The notes below the pieces were generated by a model. That model had not been told where the DNA came from, ran no database searches, and worked only from the letters and a program-made list of their open reading frames with translations. Below, piece by piece: positions 9,913 to 21,214 of a stretch of 64,000 nt of DNA (position 1 is the stretch's first letter; each line of letters starts with the position of its first letter). The DNA comes from Artemisia argyi (Eukaryota > Streptophyta > Magnoliopsida > Asterales > Asteraceae). The DNA is taken from positions 118,278,861 to 118,342,860 of the forward strand of contig CM060703.1 in assembly GCA_030686995.1 (NCBI GenBank), given 5' to 3'. Both the position numbers and the translations under genes were made by a program.

Positions 9913-12217
9913 AAAGAAAGGAAAGTGCTTAAATCAAAACAATGGTTTTACATATTCATCGAGCAATTACCCTAAAAACATTATGGCTTATGCACACATA
10001 ACAGTGTATAACCCGTGATTTTCAAAGAAAGGACCCTGTTGTACATTTATGTGCGACAATCCTAAATGATAAGAAGACTTCTCAACAAAAAGCTTATCAA
10101 AGTCTTCTTAATTTTTGAGCAAAATTTTTAAAAATGTTTCATAAGGTTTTCAAAACTTTTCACAATGCTGCTCAAGATATTACTCCCTCAAATCCTTAAT
10201 TGCTTAATTTACTCAAAAGGTTATATTTTTCAGGGGCAGTAATAAAAAGATGTTCCAAAAAGATCATGCTTAAAAGAAACTAATACGGAATTTACAAACA
10301 TCCGTTTCTCCCATAAGCTATCCAAAAACAAAAAGGTTTTAATCAATTGCTATCAAAAATACCATGGATATGCTATTTTTGAGGGGGAGAAGACGTGATT
10401 AAAATGTTATCAATGTGTTTAAGATTGTGGCTGAATCTTGTGCGAGCCCGACTCAGAAATGACCCAAGAATTGATGAAACAACAAAAGTTAGTAATCGAA
10501 AAGACTTATCCTCGACGGGTAATAATATCAAGTTAGTTACTAGAGCTAGCTGTCACCTAAAAGCTGATAATGGAACTCTTTAACTAGCCACGTAAGCGTG
10601 TCTCAAAAAGGATTTGTCTTAGTAGAAATGTACCATTTCAAAAAACTTTCTGTGGACTTGACCAGGCTGGGTAATAACTTCAAGCTAGTCTAACTAGTGA
10701 TGTAAGTGTGTCTCGAATTGGTCATGTTCGCTGAAAGTGGATCAATTCAAAAAAGTGCAAACTCCTCACACATGTGCAAATTTCTTAAAAAACACATGAG
10801 CACATGTGAAGGGGGAGTCCTTCAAATGAAATACAAAACTCTCGAAGTGTTAACAAAGTATGTGTTTTATTATCATAAACACTTTGAGAGATTTTCAATA
10901 AATGGTTTCATGGCAATTATAGGGTAGTCATGGTGTTATAAGGTGACTAAAGTTAGGAAAAACCGTCCTATGATCCGCCAGAGCCGAAGGGATCTACCCA
11001 ACGACAATTCCAATAGAATAGAATTAGAAGTCCTCAGGTATGATTGAAAAAAGGAGAAAATGAGAAAGGAGAAAGAAGGGGATGAAGAATTAAAAAGAAA
11101 TGATGTGAAAAAGGGTGAAAAGAAATAGCCCTCCAAATGTTCAACCTTAGGGCAGACACCGGGTTCAATTCATATGCTACTGGTTGTTACCAAGGTGACA
11201 CCGGTATTGAAGATAAAGACGTCATGGACCCAGTGACGCACTGCACTTAACCTTCTAGCCACTCAAGTTCTCATAAAAGTGCTTGTTTCATTCTCACGGG
11301 GAACCGGTGTCTCTTAGAGATGGTTGATATTGAAGCAGGAGACCTCTCCCTAGTCTCCGCATAGGAAACCAAATTATGCACTTATCGAGTCTAGAGCCTT
11401 GAGATACATTAAAAGATCTCTTAGGATACACTTCCTATGAATACACTTGTGTTCGCCAAAAAGGACACAAGTTGTAAGAGTCATTATGAGATCTACGGAT
11501 CTTGCCTTATCTATCATGATGGTTACTATATTCCAAATCGGTCTACAGTTGTGGGGTGATCTCCAGCAACTCACCTGAATCATTTATGTACTTTGGTGGA
11601 TCTAGTAAGCCCTCTCGGGGGTATCTGGTTCAGGAACGGCCTTGGCAAAGGTTAGAGAGAGTTTTCACACTATGCTGTTAACGATCTCTAATTCTGAACC
11701 TGTAAGTACTGGATGCTTTATTGCTAACTGTTTTATGCATGTACTGATGAATGTTATTTGGTGAAAGACCGTTACCATCACTCAAAGATCCACATGCTCC
11801 TACCCTACAAAGCTCTCTTCAAAGATCAAAGCAATGCAAAACTCAGAACGTTTCTAAGTCAAAGTCAAAGAATCTACAATCTAAAGAAACAAAGATTAAA
11901 GTCAAAGAAAAGAGAACTTCGCAAAGATTCAAAGTCAAACAAAGAATGAGCATGTTGGAAAAGACGTAAAGACAACAGGATAAAGATGTTGATCAAAGGC
12001 AAGAAATATCACAAAGCATGATTGGAACAAAGAAACTAGCAAAACTATTACACAACAAGACTCAAAGTTCAAAAAGAACAAGCATCAAAGATCAAAGATC
12101 AAGGTCACAAATGAGAGAACTCAATGATCACCCTTAGGGTGAGATTGTTAGCATTAGAAGTGTTGATCATTTATGTAATCAAAAGGAGATCTCAATGATT
12201 GTCCCTTAGGGGGAGAT
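9913..12217 (+). other. Non-coding 3' region of the copia remnant
   Basis: I find no convincing ORF in 2.3 kb. Purine tracts resembling polypurine tracts occur at 10381-10392 (GAGGGGGAGAAG) and 10809-10817 (GAAGGGGGAG). Two inverted repeats lie at 10769-10890. Two diverged copies of a block with GGGTAATAA...AAGTTAGT and GTAAG(C/T)GTGTCTC lie at about 10519-10600 and 10670-10715. An A/G-rich stretch with repeated CAAAG words lies at 11815-12115. The region probably includes the deleted pol position and the element's 3' untranslated DNA, possibly with part of a second LTR starting near 10396 (TGATTAAAATG). Confidence 0.4.
10769..10890 (+). other. Two inverted repeats (potential hairpins)
   Basis: CACATGTGC (10769-10777) pairs perfectly with GCACATGTG (10800-10808). 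Then CTCTCGAAGTGTT (10839-10851) pairs with AACACTTTGAGAG (10878-10890) with one mismatch. Between the two lies a GGGGGAG purine tract. The role is unknown. Confidence 0.6.
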
Positions 12218-12263
12218 TGTTAGCATTAAAAGTGACGATCATTATTGAGTCGACAAGTATTGT
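12121..12263 (+). repeat. Tandem duplication of polypurine tract/LTR edge
   Basis: A unit of about 71 bp occurs twice, starting at 12121 and 12192. Each reads TCAATGAT..., then CCCTTAGGGTGAGAT or CCCTTAGGGGGAGAT, then TGTTAGCATTA. Each copy thus has a polypurine-like tract followed by an LTR-like start. The second copy has the better tract. Confidence 0.7.
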
Positions 12264-12575
12264 AATAGTTAAGAATATTGGGCTATGGACTTGGTACTTA
12301 TTTAGTATATCATGTAAGCCTTTATTAGAAAATGTAAACCAAACCATTAGACAAAGCCCATGGAAAGCCTTTAGGGCATCTTATGTAAGTAACTATTTAA
12401 ACACCTCAAAGGCTCATTTGAGGTGTGTGCTTGTGTGTGTAAGTGTGTGTTTCTCTAATAATATTCTCTCTTCTTTCTTTCTCTACATTCTCTACTTTCT
12501 CTCTCTAACATACTTAACATATCAAGTCACCAAGGCTATTGTGAATGATAAAGTTGTGATCTTTATGTTACAACA
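12218..12575 (+). repeat. Short copia-type LTR (about 358 bp)
   Basis: Starts TGTTAGCATTA directly after the purine tract TTAGGGGGAGAT and ends TTACAACA, giving TGTT...AACA ends. It holds a TATA-like CTATTTAAACACC at about 12395. A GT-rich and then CT-rich leader follows, typical of a transcription start region. No partner LTR is visible in the window, so it is probably the 3' LTR of the broken copia element upstream. The right end is less certain than the left. Confidence 0.55.
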
Positions 12576-12882
12576 GGGCTCGTAGACCTTGAAGAACGAG
12601 TACGCATACACTAGAGATAAAAACCAATCAAAACAAAATCGAGGCAAATCCACAGTGAACTTAAACCAATAATCACAAGCAAGTGGCATCTTTAAGAAAG
12701 GAACACCACTCACAGGGATACAAAGGCAAGTTTTAAATCTTTGGTTTGGGAACTTATTATGTCCACACCCCCAGTTGGTAGGTGTTCTGTCTTGGTTTGC
12801 GACGGTTGGTTTTTATTTATTTATTATTATTCACAAGAAAATACGGATGTTTTTGGGTTTTTTGTGTATGGGTTAAAAAAAC
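12576..12882. other. Unassigned flank between two copia elements
   Basis: About 300 bp of A/T-rich DNA with no ORF, repeat or promoter I can name. It forms the left flank of the next element. Confidence 0.5.
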
Positions 12883-13284
12883 TGTTGATATAAATAATGC
12901 CTAAAAACATTATTAACATATATCGATATCTCTATGTTTTGATAATCACAAAACGTAAACTCATTGAACTACAAATTATGACATAAACAAGTATTTAGTC
13001 GTAAATATTTGCTTTAGCATCCATATCACTTAAGGTATGAATAAACAAAGTGTCTAATGCATTTTATGATCAAATGAATTTTTATTTTCACAAACCTTAC
13101 ATTTTATTAAAGTGGGACAAACATTTTTAAACTTATACAAAACAATTTTGTATTTATAAGAAATGTTTTATTCAAAATAAATAGTTTGAATTCAAATTTC
13201 AACTCAAAAAAACGGTTACATTCTTCAGGAAAAACCTTCCCCACAAGAAGACAAAAAATATGAAAAAAAAATATTTTTTTATTA

Positions 13285-13392
13285 GGCGGCCCCCTTAATT
13301 ATACTAGGCGGTCCCCTTAATTATTAAGGGGACCGGAACCCAATTAAGGGGACCGGCCATGCTCCCAAACAGTATTTTTCCCCTTATAAATA
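13285..13392 (+). promoter_or_regulatory. LTR promoter: palindromic module and TATA box
   Basis: The module 13285-13358 has two GGCGG(C/T)CCCCTTAATTA words followed by two inverted TTAAGGGGACCGG words. Its centre is a perfect palindrome at 13310-13334 with arms GGTCCCCTTAAT and ATTAAGGGGACC around a single T. TATAAATA follows at 13385-13392. The same module is in the right LTR at 19950-20023 (palindrome 19975-19999), where the TATA position reads CATAAATA. A related module lies inside the element at 17845-17916. Confidence 0.7.
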
Positions 13393-13689
13393 CTGGTTCA
13401 TTCCACAGATTTTTCTCACCTTTTGCACCCCAAAACTTTCTGTTCTAGATCTCATTTCTATTCTCTAAAATCCTTTGATCATACATACATAAATCTTTGT
13501 TTCAAAGTGATCCAAACCTCTACCTTTCAAGTGCAAGAGAAGAATACTTCAATCCTTCAAGAGAAGAAGTATTACAACTTGTTGTGACCTCCACATCCAA
13601 GTTGTTAGAACATCATCCATTATATCTATTTCTTTGTGTAACTAGTTGTGAATATTTGATAGAAGATAGATTAGCAAGGTGTGTAGATA

Positions 13690-13930
13690 GAGTGAGTGTG
13701 TAGTAGATAGTTGTGAAGTAGAGAAGTTGGGAAGTAGATAGTTGTGAAGAAGATTGTTGTGAAGTAGATAGTTGTGAAGATAGATAGGTGTGAAGAAGTA
13801 CTGTTGTGATTAAGTAGTGACTAGGTGTGAAGAAGTAGTGTTGTGATTAAGTAGTGACTAGGTGTAAAGAAGTTGTGTAGAAGGTGTGAATAAGTTGTGA
13901 CGAAGTTGTGGTGTGTATATTGGTGTGTAA
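13690..13930 (+). repeat. GTTGTGAAGAAGTAG-type minisatellite in LTR leader
   Basis: Degenerate short units around GTTGTGAAG and AAGTAGATAG, including two consecutive near-identical units of about 40 bp with GTTGTGATTAAGTAGTGACT (13804-13863). The same array is at about 20355-20595 in the right LTR. It lies downstream of the TATA box, so it would be transcribed. Confidence 0.75.
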
Positions 13931-14552
13931 GGTTTTCTCCGCCATAAGGGAGCTTGTTGACATAGTGAAGAAAACTCTCGAGTAGGTGACTCGAGGAGTT
14001 GAGTAGGGCAAGGAAGGTGTCCTTGTAGCCGAACCACTATAAATCATTTGTCTCGCGGTTAGATCTTTCCATATCTTACTTATTATCTTGCTTATATCGT
14101 TATTACTTTTGTAGACGTAGACGTATATATATATTTGCTCATATAGTGCTAGTATTGATTTTACTTAAAGATGAAACAAAAGTTTCATTCACAAAACAAA
14201 GTTTTTATAATCAAACTAAAAAGGTAACATACATATAATTGATCATTTCGATCAAGTAAAGTTTTCACACAAAATATAACTAAGGACTATAAAATAAACG
14301 ATTACTTACTTATCTCTCGTATATAGCTATAATTGTTTATATTGTGCATGTGTTGATTTCACATACTAAGCTTATATTATTATTGTACATACTTAGATAT
14401 AGTTGTTCATATTTTTCAAGATTTGAGTTCACATAAGATTGAATCAAAGTTTTAAAAGCAAACAAGGTTTTAAAACTAAACTAAGTTTTCATAATAAAAT
14501 TAAAAAGACGTAAAACTATTCAACCCCCCCCCCCCTTCTAGTTTTCCACAAT

Positions 14553-14565
14553 TGGCATCAGAGCC
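14553..14565 (+). other. Primer binding site, tRNA-Met type
   Basis: TGGCATCAGAGCC starts 2 bases after the LTR end. It matches the plant initiator tRNA-Met site with one difference. The second copy is at 21217-21229 after the right LTR. Confidence 0.8.
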
Positions 14566-14617
14566 AGGTTAAACAAGATTTTTAAAATATACTGTATTTT
14601 AAAACTTGTATCGATCT

Positions 14618-16473
14618 ATGGAATCGGAAAAATATTTAGAAGGGCAATCTATGCAAAGACCACCACTATTTGAAAGTGATGGTTTTCTTTATTGGAAAAA
14701 TAGATTCGAAACTTATGTGAAATCAAAAGATCTTGATCTTTGGCATGTCATTACCTTTGGTGATTTTCCCCCTATTCAATATAATTTTGAAACTAAAATG
14801 GATGAAATTGTATCTTTTGAAAAATAAAATGATGATTTGAAAAAGAAACTAGCAAAAAATAATGAGGCTAAAATGGTTATTTATAATGCGTTACCACGCA
14901 AAGAATATGAAAGAATTTTTATGTGCAAAACCGCAAAAGAAATTTGGGATTCTTCACTAATCACGCACCAAGGTAATAGTCAAGTTAAAGATAACAAAAT
15001 AGATCTTCTTGTTCAACAATATGAACAATTTACGATTCCAGAGGAGGAATAAATAGATAATGCTTTTGCTAGGTTTAACACTATCATCACAAGTTTAAAA
15101 GCACTTGATGAAAATTTTTCAAGTAAGAATTTTGTTTGGAAATTTCTTAGGGCTCTTCATCCAAAATGGCGAGCTAAAGTTACGGCAATTGAAGAATCGA
15201 AGAACTTGTCAACTCTTCAACTTGATGAGTTGATCGGCAACCTGAAAGTCTACGAAGCAATAATAAAGAAAGACTCCGAGATGGTCAATGGAAAAAGAGA
15301 GCAAAGCAAGTCAAATGCGTCGAAAGCTAGGAAGGAATCTAGTAACGAGGATAGCTCAACCTCCGAAAGTGATGACGAAGAATATGCGATGGCCGTAAGA
15401 GACTTCAAGATATTCTTCAAAAGCCGAGGAAGATTCGTTAGACAACTGCATGATGAAAGGAAAGCAAACCAAAGAAATAAAGATGACAAAAATGGCAAAA
15501 GTGATAGGAAGTGCTTCAAATGTGATGATCCAAATCATCTCATCGGAAAATGTCCAATGATGTCAAGAAATCAAAATCAAAAGGCGTTTGTTGGAGGAGC
15601 TTGGAGTGATAGGTATGGCGATGAGAAGAAATCACAAATGATGAGAAATTTCTTATGGCTAAGACATCAAGAGAGGTACGTTCCGAAACCGAATACTTTA
15701 GTGACAAAAATTTATCATTAGACGAAAAAGACCTAGATAGTGAATATAATAGGTTATGCAAATTAGGTCAAAAGGTTATAGCTAAAAATAAGTTACTAAA
15801 ACATATTAATAATCTATTAGAAAATGAAGTACTCGAATTAAAAATTAGACTACAACATTTGGAAAAAGGAAAAGAAGTTTTTATAGAATGCAAAACATGC
15901 ATAGAGGTTAATAATGAAAACGAAAAACTTAAAGATGAGATTTTCAAACTTGACAAGTATAAAAATAGTAGTAACCCACTTTAGAAAATAATAAGTGTTC
16001 AAGAAACTTCGGGAGATAAAACCGGTCTAGGATTAATCTCAACTAATGTTTCAACTAGTGAAAATAAAAGTATAAAGTTTGAATGTGAATCTAGTAAACA
16101 AAAATCATTAGAATCAAAACCTAAGTATATACTTACAAAAGATAGAAAAATACCCATTGCGAATGATGAAAAAGTAAAAACTTTTTATAAACCATCCTTA
16201 AAGACCGAAGTAGGATCCTCTAAATTTAAATTAAGATCTAAAATTCCACCACCGAGAAAACCAAATAATCTTCATACTCGATCAAAAACACCTCAACCTA
16301 GAAGAAACCAAAATACACAAAACTACAATAGTACTAGTCATCAAATGTGGAATTATCAACCAAGTTACAATCCTTGGGGAATACTACCACCATACATGCA
16401 TCCTAGCCAAATGTTGAATATGTTTGGACCAAACAACTTTGGACCAATGAGACAATGGGAACCAAGTGGCTAA
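14618..16473 (+). pseudogene. gag: Sirevirus-like gag, broken
   Basis: Begins at ATG 14618 (MESEKYLEGQSMQRPPLF). It shows a UBN2-type copia gag core, then a zinc knuckle CFKCDDPNHLIGKC (CX2CX4HX4C, about 15512-15552). A Glu/Lys-rich coiled coil follows (about 15690-15960), and then a basic Pro/Asn-rich tail ending in RQWEPSG before TAA at 16471. Gag forms the virus-like particle and binds the RNA. The frame is broken by stops at 14825, 15050 and 15982, and by a frame change between about 15640 and 15660. Normally protease and integrase continue from here; they are absent. The partial second copy at 21215-21624 lacks the 14825 stop but has its own stop near 21405, so the two copies decayed independently. 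Confidence 0.8.
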
Positions 16474-17834
16474 GCTGTCAATCTTGGAAGAAGTTGGAAT
16501 ATCATCTACAAATGACTTCTATAAGTCAACATGGTCACTTGAAGTGCTTGAAGATATTCCATTGAAGACTACAAGGTATGCGTTTCTTTTAAGTTCATCG
16601 CTATAATTTGCATGCTTAGATATATGATTAGTTAGATTAATGCTTAGTTATACATATATGTGTACATAATAGCTTATATTCTTATAACCTAGAAACATCA
16701 TTGGTTGACTCTCCTAGGAATAAGATAAAATTGTTCATTGCCGAACGAAATAGAAAATGGAAATCTTCTATATCCGCTATTAGCAAACTCATAGTGAAAC
16801 AAGCGTAGGATTAGTTAAGTGGATCGATCGTTAATATAGACGTAGGATTAGATCCCTCGCGTAAGAAAACTATGGATGAAACAAGCTCTCGTAGACTATG
16901 GTATTAAGTTAGATAAGCGTGCGGAAACAAAGGAACTATAGATGTTAGGTTATACCCCATTCAACACTCTCGCATCTAACATATATATTATCGTCTTCAT
17001 TTCCTTTAGGATCATAGGATATGTAGAAACGATAGCATGAGATAATAATAGGCTTAACCAATCCTCTTGAGCATGAGATCTTTAATAAACATTTTTTTAA
17101 AATATTTGATTTATGACATTTGTTGTCAAAAATCTAATATCTCTAAAAATATGCAAAAACCTCACATTTTGGAAAATAGTTTTTCAAATAAATATCCCAC
17201 TTTTAAATAACATGTTTTCACAATCAATATCCACAATTTTGTTTTGATCAAAACTAAAGATTGGGAAAATATTCTTTACCGTTCATTCACACATTTTGAA
17301 GTAAAAACCTAATCTATTTTATTCAAATAACTCTCACATCTAAGTGAAAACTTACTTTCAAACATTGTTGAATAATGCTAAAAACGTCGCTTTTAAAATC
17401 ATGCATGGTGATCTCATATTTGTCATCTATATTTATATAAATGACACTTATAAGTGAACTAAATCAAATCAAGAGGACCATTTGTTCATTAAGACTTTGT
17501 TTGTAACAAGTCTATAAATCCATGCTATAATAACTACCCACTTATTGCACATTGATACACATTAGGATTAATCCTCCTAGTTATGTAGTTATGAAATACT
17601 TGATGTTGCTTATTGTTTCCTACCACTTATATTTTACTTGCTTGATGAGTATGTTTGCATGCTAGATGAAATTGCTTGTTTACTTAATCTCTTTGATTAA
17701 CATGCTTTGGCTACATAATTGCCTACATAATTAGTATATGCTTAATTGCCTCAAAGAGTTGGACTTGTTTGAAACCAAAAACACAACCTTTCTGCCATTC
17801 ACTACCAAAAACCCTTTTCTGGCAATCCGGGAAT
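16474..17834 (+). other. Non-coding stretch where pol would be expected
   Basis: About 1.36 kb with no ORF and no pol motif in any frame. It is A/T-rich with many stops. An AAG|GTATGCG sequence near 16575 resembles a 5' splice site, so the stretch could be an intron between gag and the 3' ORF, but I cannot show this. Confidence 0.45.
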
Positions 17835-18060
17835 CATCAGATGAGCGGCCCCCTTAAATCATAAGGCGGCCCCCTTAATTATTTAGGGGACCGGCCTCCA
17901 ATTAAGGGGACCGGCCATCTGATGGTCGAAGGTGTTGTTTCCTTTTTCTACTTTTTAGCCCATTTCATCCTACACTTCCCAAAATTCATAAACCTATTTT
18001 ATCCTAAACCTTCTATCAAAATTTATACATCCTTAATCCCACCAATCCTACATTATAAAC
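17835..18060 (+). promoter_or_regulatory. Putative internal promoter ahead of the 3' ORF
   Basis: The module 17845-17916 repeats the LTR promoter design: two GGCCCCCTTAA words, then two inverted TTAGGGGACCGGCC and TTAAGGGGACCGGCC words. It is bracketed by CATCAGATG (17835-17843) and its inverse CATCTGATG (17916-17924). TATA candidates lie downstream at about 18022 (TTTATACA) and 18054 (TATAAAC), just ahead of the ATG at 18095. Activity is inferred from likeness to the LTR promoter. Confidence 0.5.
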
Positions 18061-18094
18061 ACTCTCATTCCTCTCAATCTATACTCATCTCTTC

Positions 18095-18859
18095 ATGACC
18101 TCTTCCATTAAACCAAAACCACCAAATAACCCGTTTGGAGAAGAAAGCCTAACTTCCATTAAAAGCCCGTCGAACCAAATGATGTTGTCAAACATCCAAC
18201 ACCAAATTCCTCCTATGTCTTCAACATTACATACCTAACACCTCACTCTCCTTCTCACCAACATTACATATCAAAAACCTTTACTCACCCATATCCTTCT
18301 ACATTACATTCAAACCTCATAATCTTTTCACAACTCAAGCGATGTTGTTCATAATCAACCAACACCTAAACCTCACTCTCACACAAATGATCCATTTAAC
18401 AACAAATCATCCATTCGTTCTTCCACTAATGCTCCTTCATATGATGAGCATGCACAATCCCAAAACAATAATCCCAACATCATTACCAACACTTTACATG
18501 TTGCTCATTCAACAAAAACACCATCCACTCATGAAGCATCTCTTCCACCCATATCATGTTTTCATGATTACCCAAGCTCAAACATGTCTCCACCACCAAG
18601 AGTATCACCACCACATCCTGCAACTTCACATGCCATTCCTATGTTTCATGTTCAAACCCTCACCCAAGACAACTATCTTGCTCTACCACCATCACCTTCC
18701 TCCGAACACTTAATGTTCATTGAGGCGCTAAAAGAATCCCATGAGCTTAGTGCTCTTTTAGCCTTACATCTTGCTCAACGTAATTTGGATCCACCTTCAT
18801 CTAGATCACCCTCATCACCACACAACATAAATCAACTTGAGAAGCATGTCAACAATTGA
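18095..18859 (+). pseudogene. Proline/asparagine-rich 3' ORF of the Sirevirus-like element, broken
   Basis: The frame starting at ATG 18095 (MTSSIKPKPPNNPFGEESL) is open to 18859 except for two stops (about 18237 and 18330). The product would be about 254 residues, rich in Pro, Ser, Asn and His, with low-complexity stretches and a more helical C-terminus (FIEALKESHELSALLALHLA). The clean part is 18584-18859. I recognise no domain. The position after gag and before the 3' LTR is where some Sireviruses carry an extra, env-position ORF. It lacks clear signal or membrane segments, so an envelope role is not supported. Confidence 0.5.
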
Positions 18860-19361
18860 CCTTGTTGCATCTTTCTCCTAAAAACCATTGCATTCAATGA
18901 ACACTTCACTTGGATTGAATATCTTCTCACTAGATCACATCCAATACCCTCACTTGAACAACATCCAAAACCTTAATCAACCTCTTCCGCTACAAACTCT
19001 CCACAACCAAACTCTCCAACATTCATGACCCAAACATATACCTCCATTAATCCAACAACCTTACCCTAACTCAACCATCGTCATTCCAAACACTCCATCA
19101 TCAACTATCTAAGCATACTATATGCTTATGATTTTCACTTTCATATACGAATCAACCAACCTTTTGTTACAAGCAAGTCTGATGGCTCTCTTTGGCAACT
19201 TAGGATCTTTAACATAATCTCTTTGAATTAATTGTTATGTATCCTTAATATCTGTTTGCTATGCTTGTTATTTGTATATTGCATATTCTTCCATATATGC
19301 TTGTGCTTCTAATATTTTTCTTGTGAGCATTCCATATCTCGATCCCTTGGTGCCATCGAAC
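18860..19361 (+). other. Non-coding 3' untranslated stretch
   Basis: Pyrimidine- and A-rich DNA between the 3' ORF and the purine tracts. No ORF or motif recognised. Confidence 0.5.
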
Positions 19362-19548
19362 GAGGGGGAGCACACATCAAGGGGGAGCTTTCATCCCGTC
19401 TAACTTCATTTATGAATCTAGCTGGCATAACCTTTTTGATTCTACAAAAAGGGGGAGAAGTGAATATAAACTCACTAAGTACTTGTCTAAAAAAATTAAT
19501 TTTTCGACTTAATGAGTTAGGTTTTGTAATCATCAAAAAGTGGGAGAT
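19362..19548 (+). other. Four polypurine tracts ahead of the right LTR
   Basis: GAGGGGGAG (19362-19370), AAGGGGGAG (19379-19387), AAAAAGGGGGAGAAG (19446-19460) and AAAAAGTGGGAGAT (19535-19548). Only the last abuts the LTR, and it has GTGGGAG instead of GGGGGAG. Multiple tracts of this kind are typical of Sireviruses. Confidence 0.8.
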
Positions 19549-21214
19549 TGTTGAAATAAATAATGCCTAAAAACATTATTAGCATATATCGATATCTCTA
19601 TGTTTTGATAATCACAAAACGTAAACTCATTGAACTACAAATTATGACGTAAACAAGTATTTAGTCATAAATATTTGCTTTAGCATCCATATCACTTAAG
19701 GTATGAAGAAACAAAGTGTATAATGCATTTTATGATCAAAGGAATTTTTATTTTTACAAACCTTACATTTTATTAAAGTGGGACAAATATTTTTAAACTT
19801 ATACAAAACAATTTTGTATTTATAAGAAATGTTTTATTCAAAATAAATAGTTTGAATTCAAATTTCAACCCAAAAAACGGTTACATTCTTCAGGAAAAAC
19901 CTCCCCCACAAAAAGACAAAAAATCTGAAGAAAAAATATTTTTTTATTAGGCGGCCCCCTTGATTATACTAGGCGGTCCCCTTAATTATTAAGGGGACCG
20001 GCACCCAATTAAGGGGACCGGCCACGCTCCCAAACAGTATTTTTCCCCTCATAAATACTGGTTCATTCCACAGATTTTTCTCACCTTTTGCACCCCAAAA
20101 CTTTATGTTCCAGATCTCATTTCTATTCTCTAGAATCCTTTGATCATACAAACATAAATCTTTGTTTCAAAGTGATCCAAACCTCTACCTTTCAAGTGCA
20201 AGAGAAGAATACTTCAATCCTTCAAGAGAAGAAGTATTACAACTTGTTGTGACCTCCACATCCAAGTTGTTAGAACATCATCCATTATATCTATTTCTTT
20301 GTGTAACTAGTTGTGAATATTTGATAGAAGATAGATTAGCAAGGTGTGTAGATAGAGTGAGTGTGTAGTAGATAGTTGTGAAGTAGAGAAGTTGGGAAGT
20401 AGATAGTTGTGAAGAAGATTGTTGTGAAGTAGATAGTTGTGAAGATAGATAGGTGTGAAGAAGTACTGTTGTGATTAAGTAGTGACTAGGTGTGAAGAAG
20501 TAGTGTTGTGATTAAGTAGTGACTAGGTGTAAAGAAGTTGTGTAGAAGGTGTGAATAAGTTGTGACGAAGTTGTGGTGTGTATATTGGTGTGTAAGGTTT
20601 TCTCCGCCATAAGGGAGCTTGTTGACATAGTGAAGAAAACTCTCGAGTAGGTGACTCGAGGAGTTGAGTAGGGCAAGGAAGGTGTCCTTGTAGCCGAACC
20701 ACTATAAATCATTTGTCTCGCGGTTAGATCTTTCCATATCTTACTTATTATCTTGCTTATATCGTTATTACTTTTGTAGACGTAGACGTATATATATATT
20801 TGCTCATATAGTGCTAGTATTGATTTTACTTAAAGATGAAACAAAAGTTTCATTCACAAAACAAAGTTTTTACAATCAAACTAAAAAGGTAACATACATA
20901 TAATTGATCATTTCGATCAAGTAAAGTTTTCACACAAAATATAACTAAGGACTATAAAATAAACGATTACTTACTTATCTCTCGTATATAGCTATAATTG
21001 TTTATATTGTGCATGTGTTGATTTCACATACTAAGCTTATATTATTATTGTACATACTTAGATATAGTTGTTCATATTTTTCAAGATTTGAGTTCACATA
21101 AGATTGAATCAAAGTTTTAAAAGCAAACAAGGTTTTAAAACTATACTAAGTTTTCATAATAAAATTAAAAAGACGTAAAGCTATTCAACCCCCCCCCCCT
21201 TCTAGTTTTCCACA
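19549..21214 (+). repeat. Sirevirus-like right LTR (also left LTR of a second internal domain)
   Basis: Near-identical to 12883-14550. Differences include TGTTGAAATA at the start, CATAAATA in place of the TATA box near 20050, and a C run one base shorter. The sequence following its end is again primer site plus gag start. Confidence 0.85.

Larger units (their letters stand above)
12883..14550 (+). repeat. Sirevirus-like left LTR
   Basis: TGTTGATATAAATAATGCC at the start and TTCTAGTTTTCCACA at the end, the latter after a run of about 12 C. It contains the palindrome/TATA promoter module (13285-13392) and a minisatellite in the presumed leader (13690-13930). The small ORFs at 13497-13703 (plus) and 13847-14047 (minus) recur in the other LTR only because the DNA is duplicated. 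Confidence 0.85.
12883..21214 (+). mobile_element. Sirevirus-like copia element without pol
   Basis: Two highly similar LTRs (12883-14550, 1668 bp; 19549-21214, 1666 bp) flank a 4998-bp internal domain. A tRNA-Met type primer site follows the left LTR. The internal domain encodes a broken gag with a zinc knuckle and coiled coil and a proline-rich 3' ORF, but no protease, integrase, RT or RNase H. Four GGGGGAG-type purine tracts precede the 3' LTR, and palindromes sit upstream of the LTR TATA box; both are family traits of the Sirevirus lineage. The right LTR is followed not by host DNA but by the start of another internal domain (to 21624), so the locus is LTR-internal-LTR-internal. This suggests recombination between elements. 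Confidence 0.8.

Noticed and set aside
18342..18713. 123-codon His/Leu/Met-rich plus frame
   Set aside because: Overlaps the frame of the 3' ORF that starts at 18095; composition is that of an out-of-frame reading of CCA/CAT-rich DNA.
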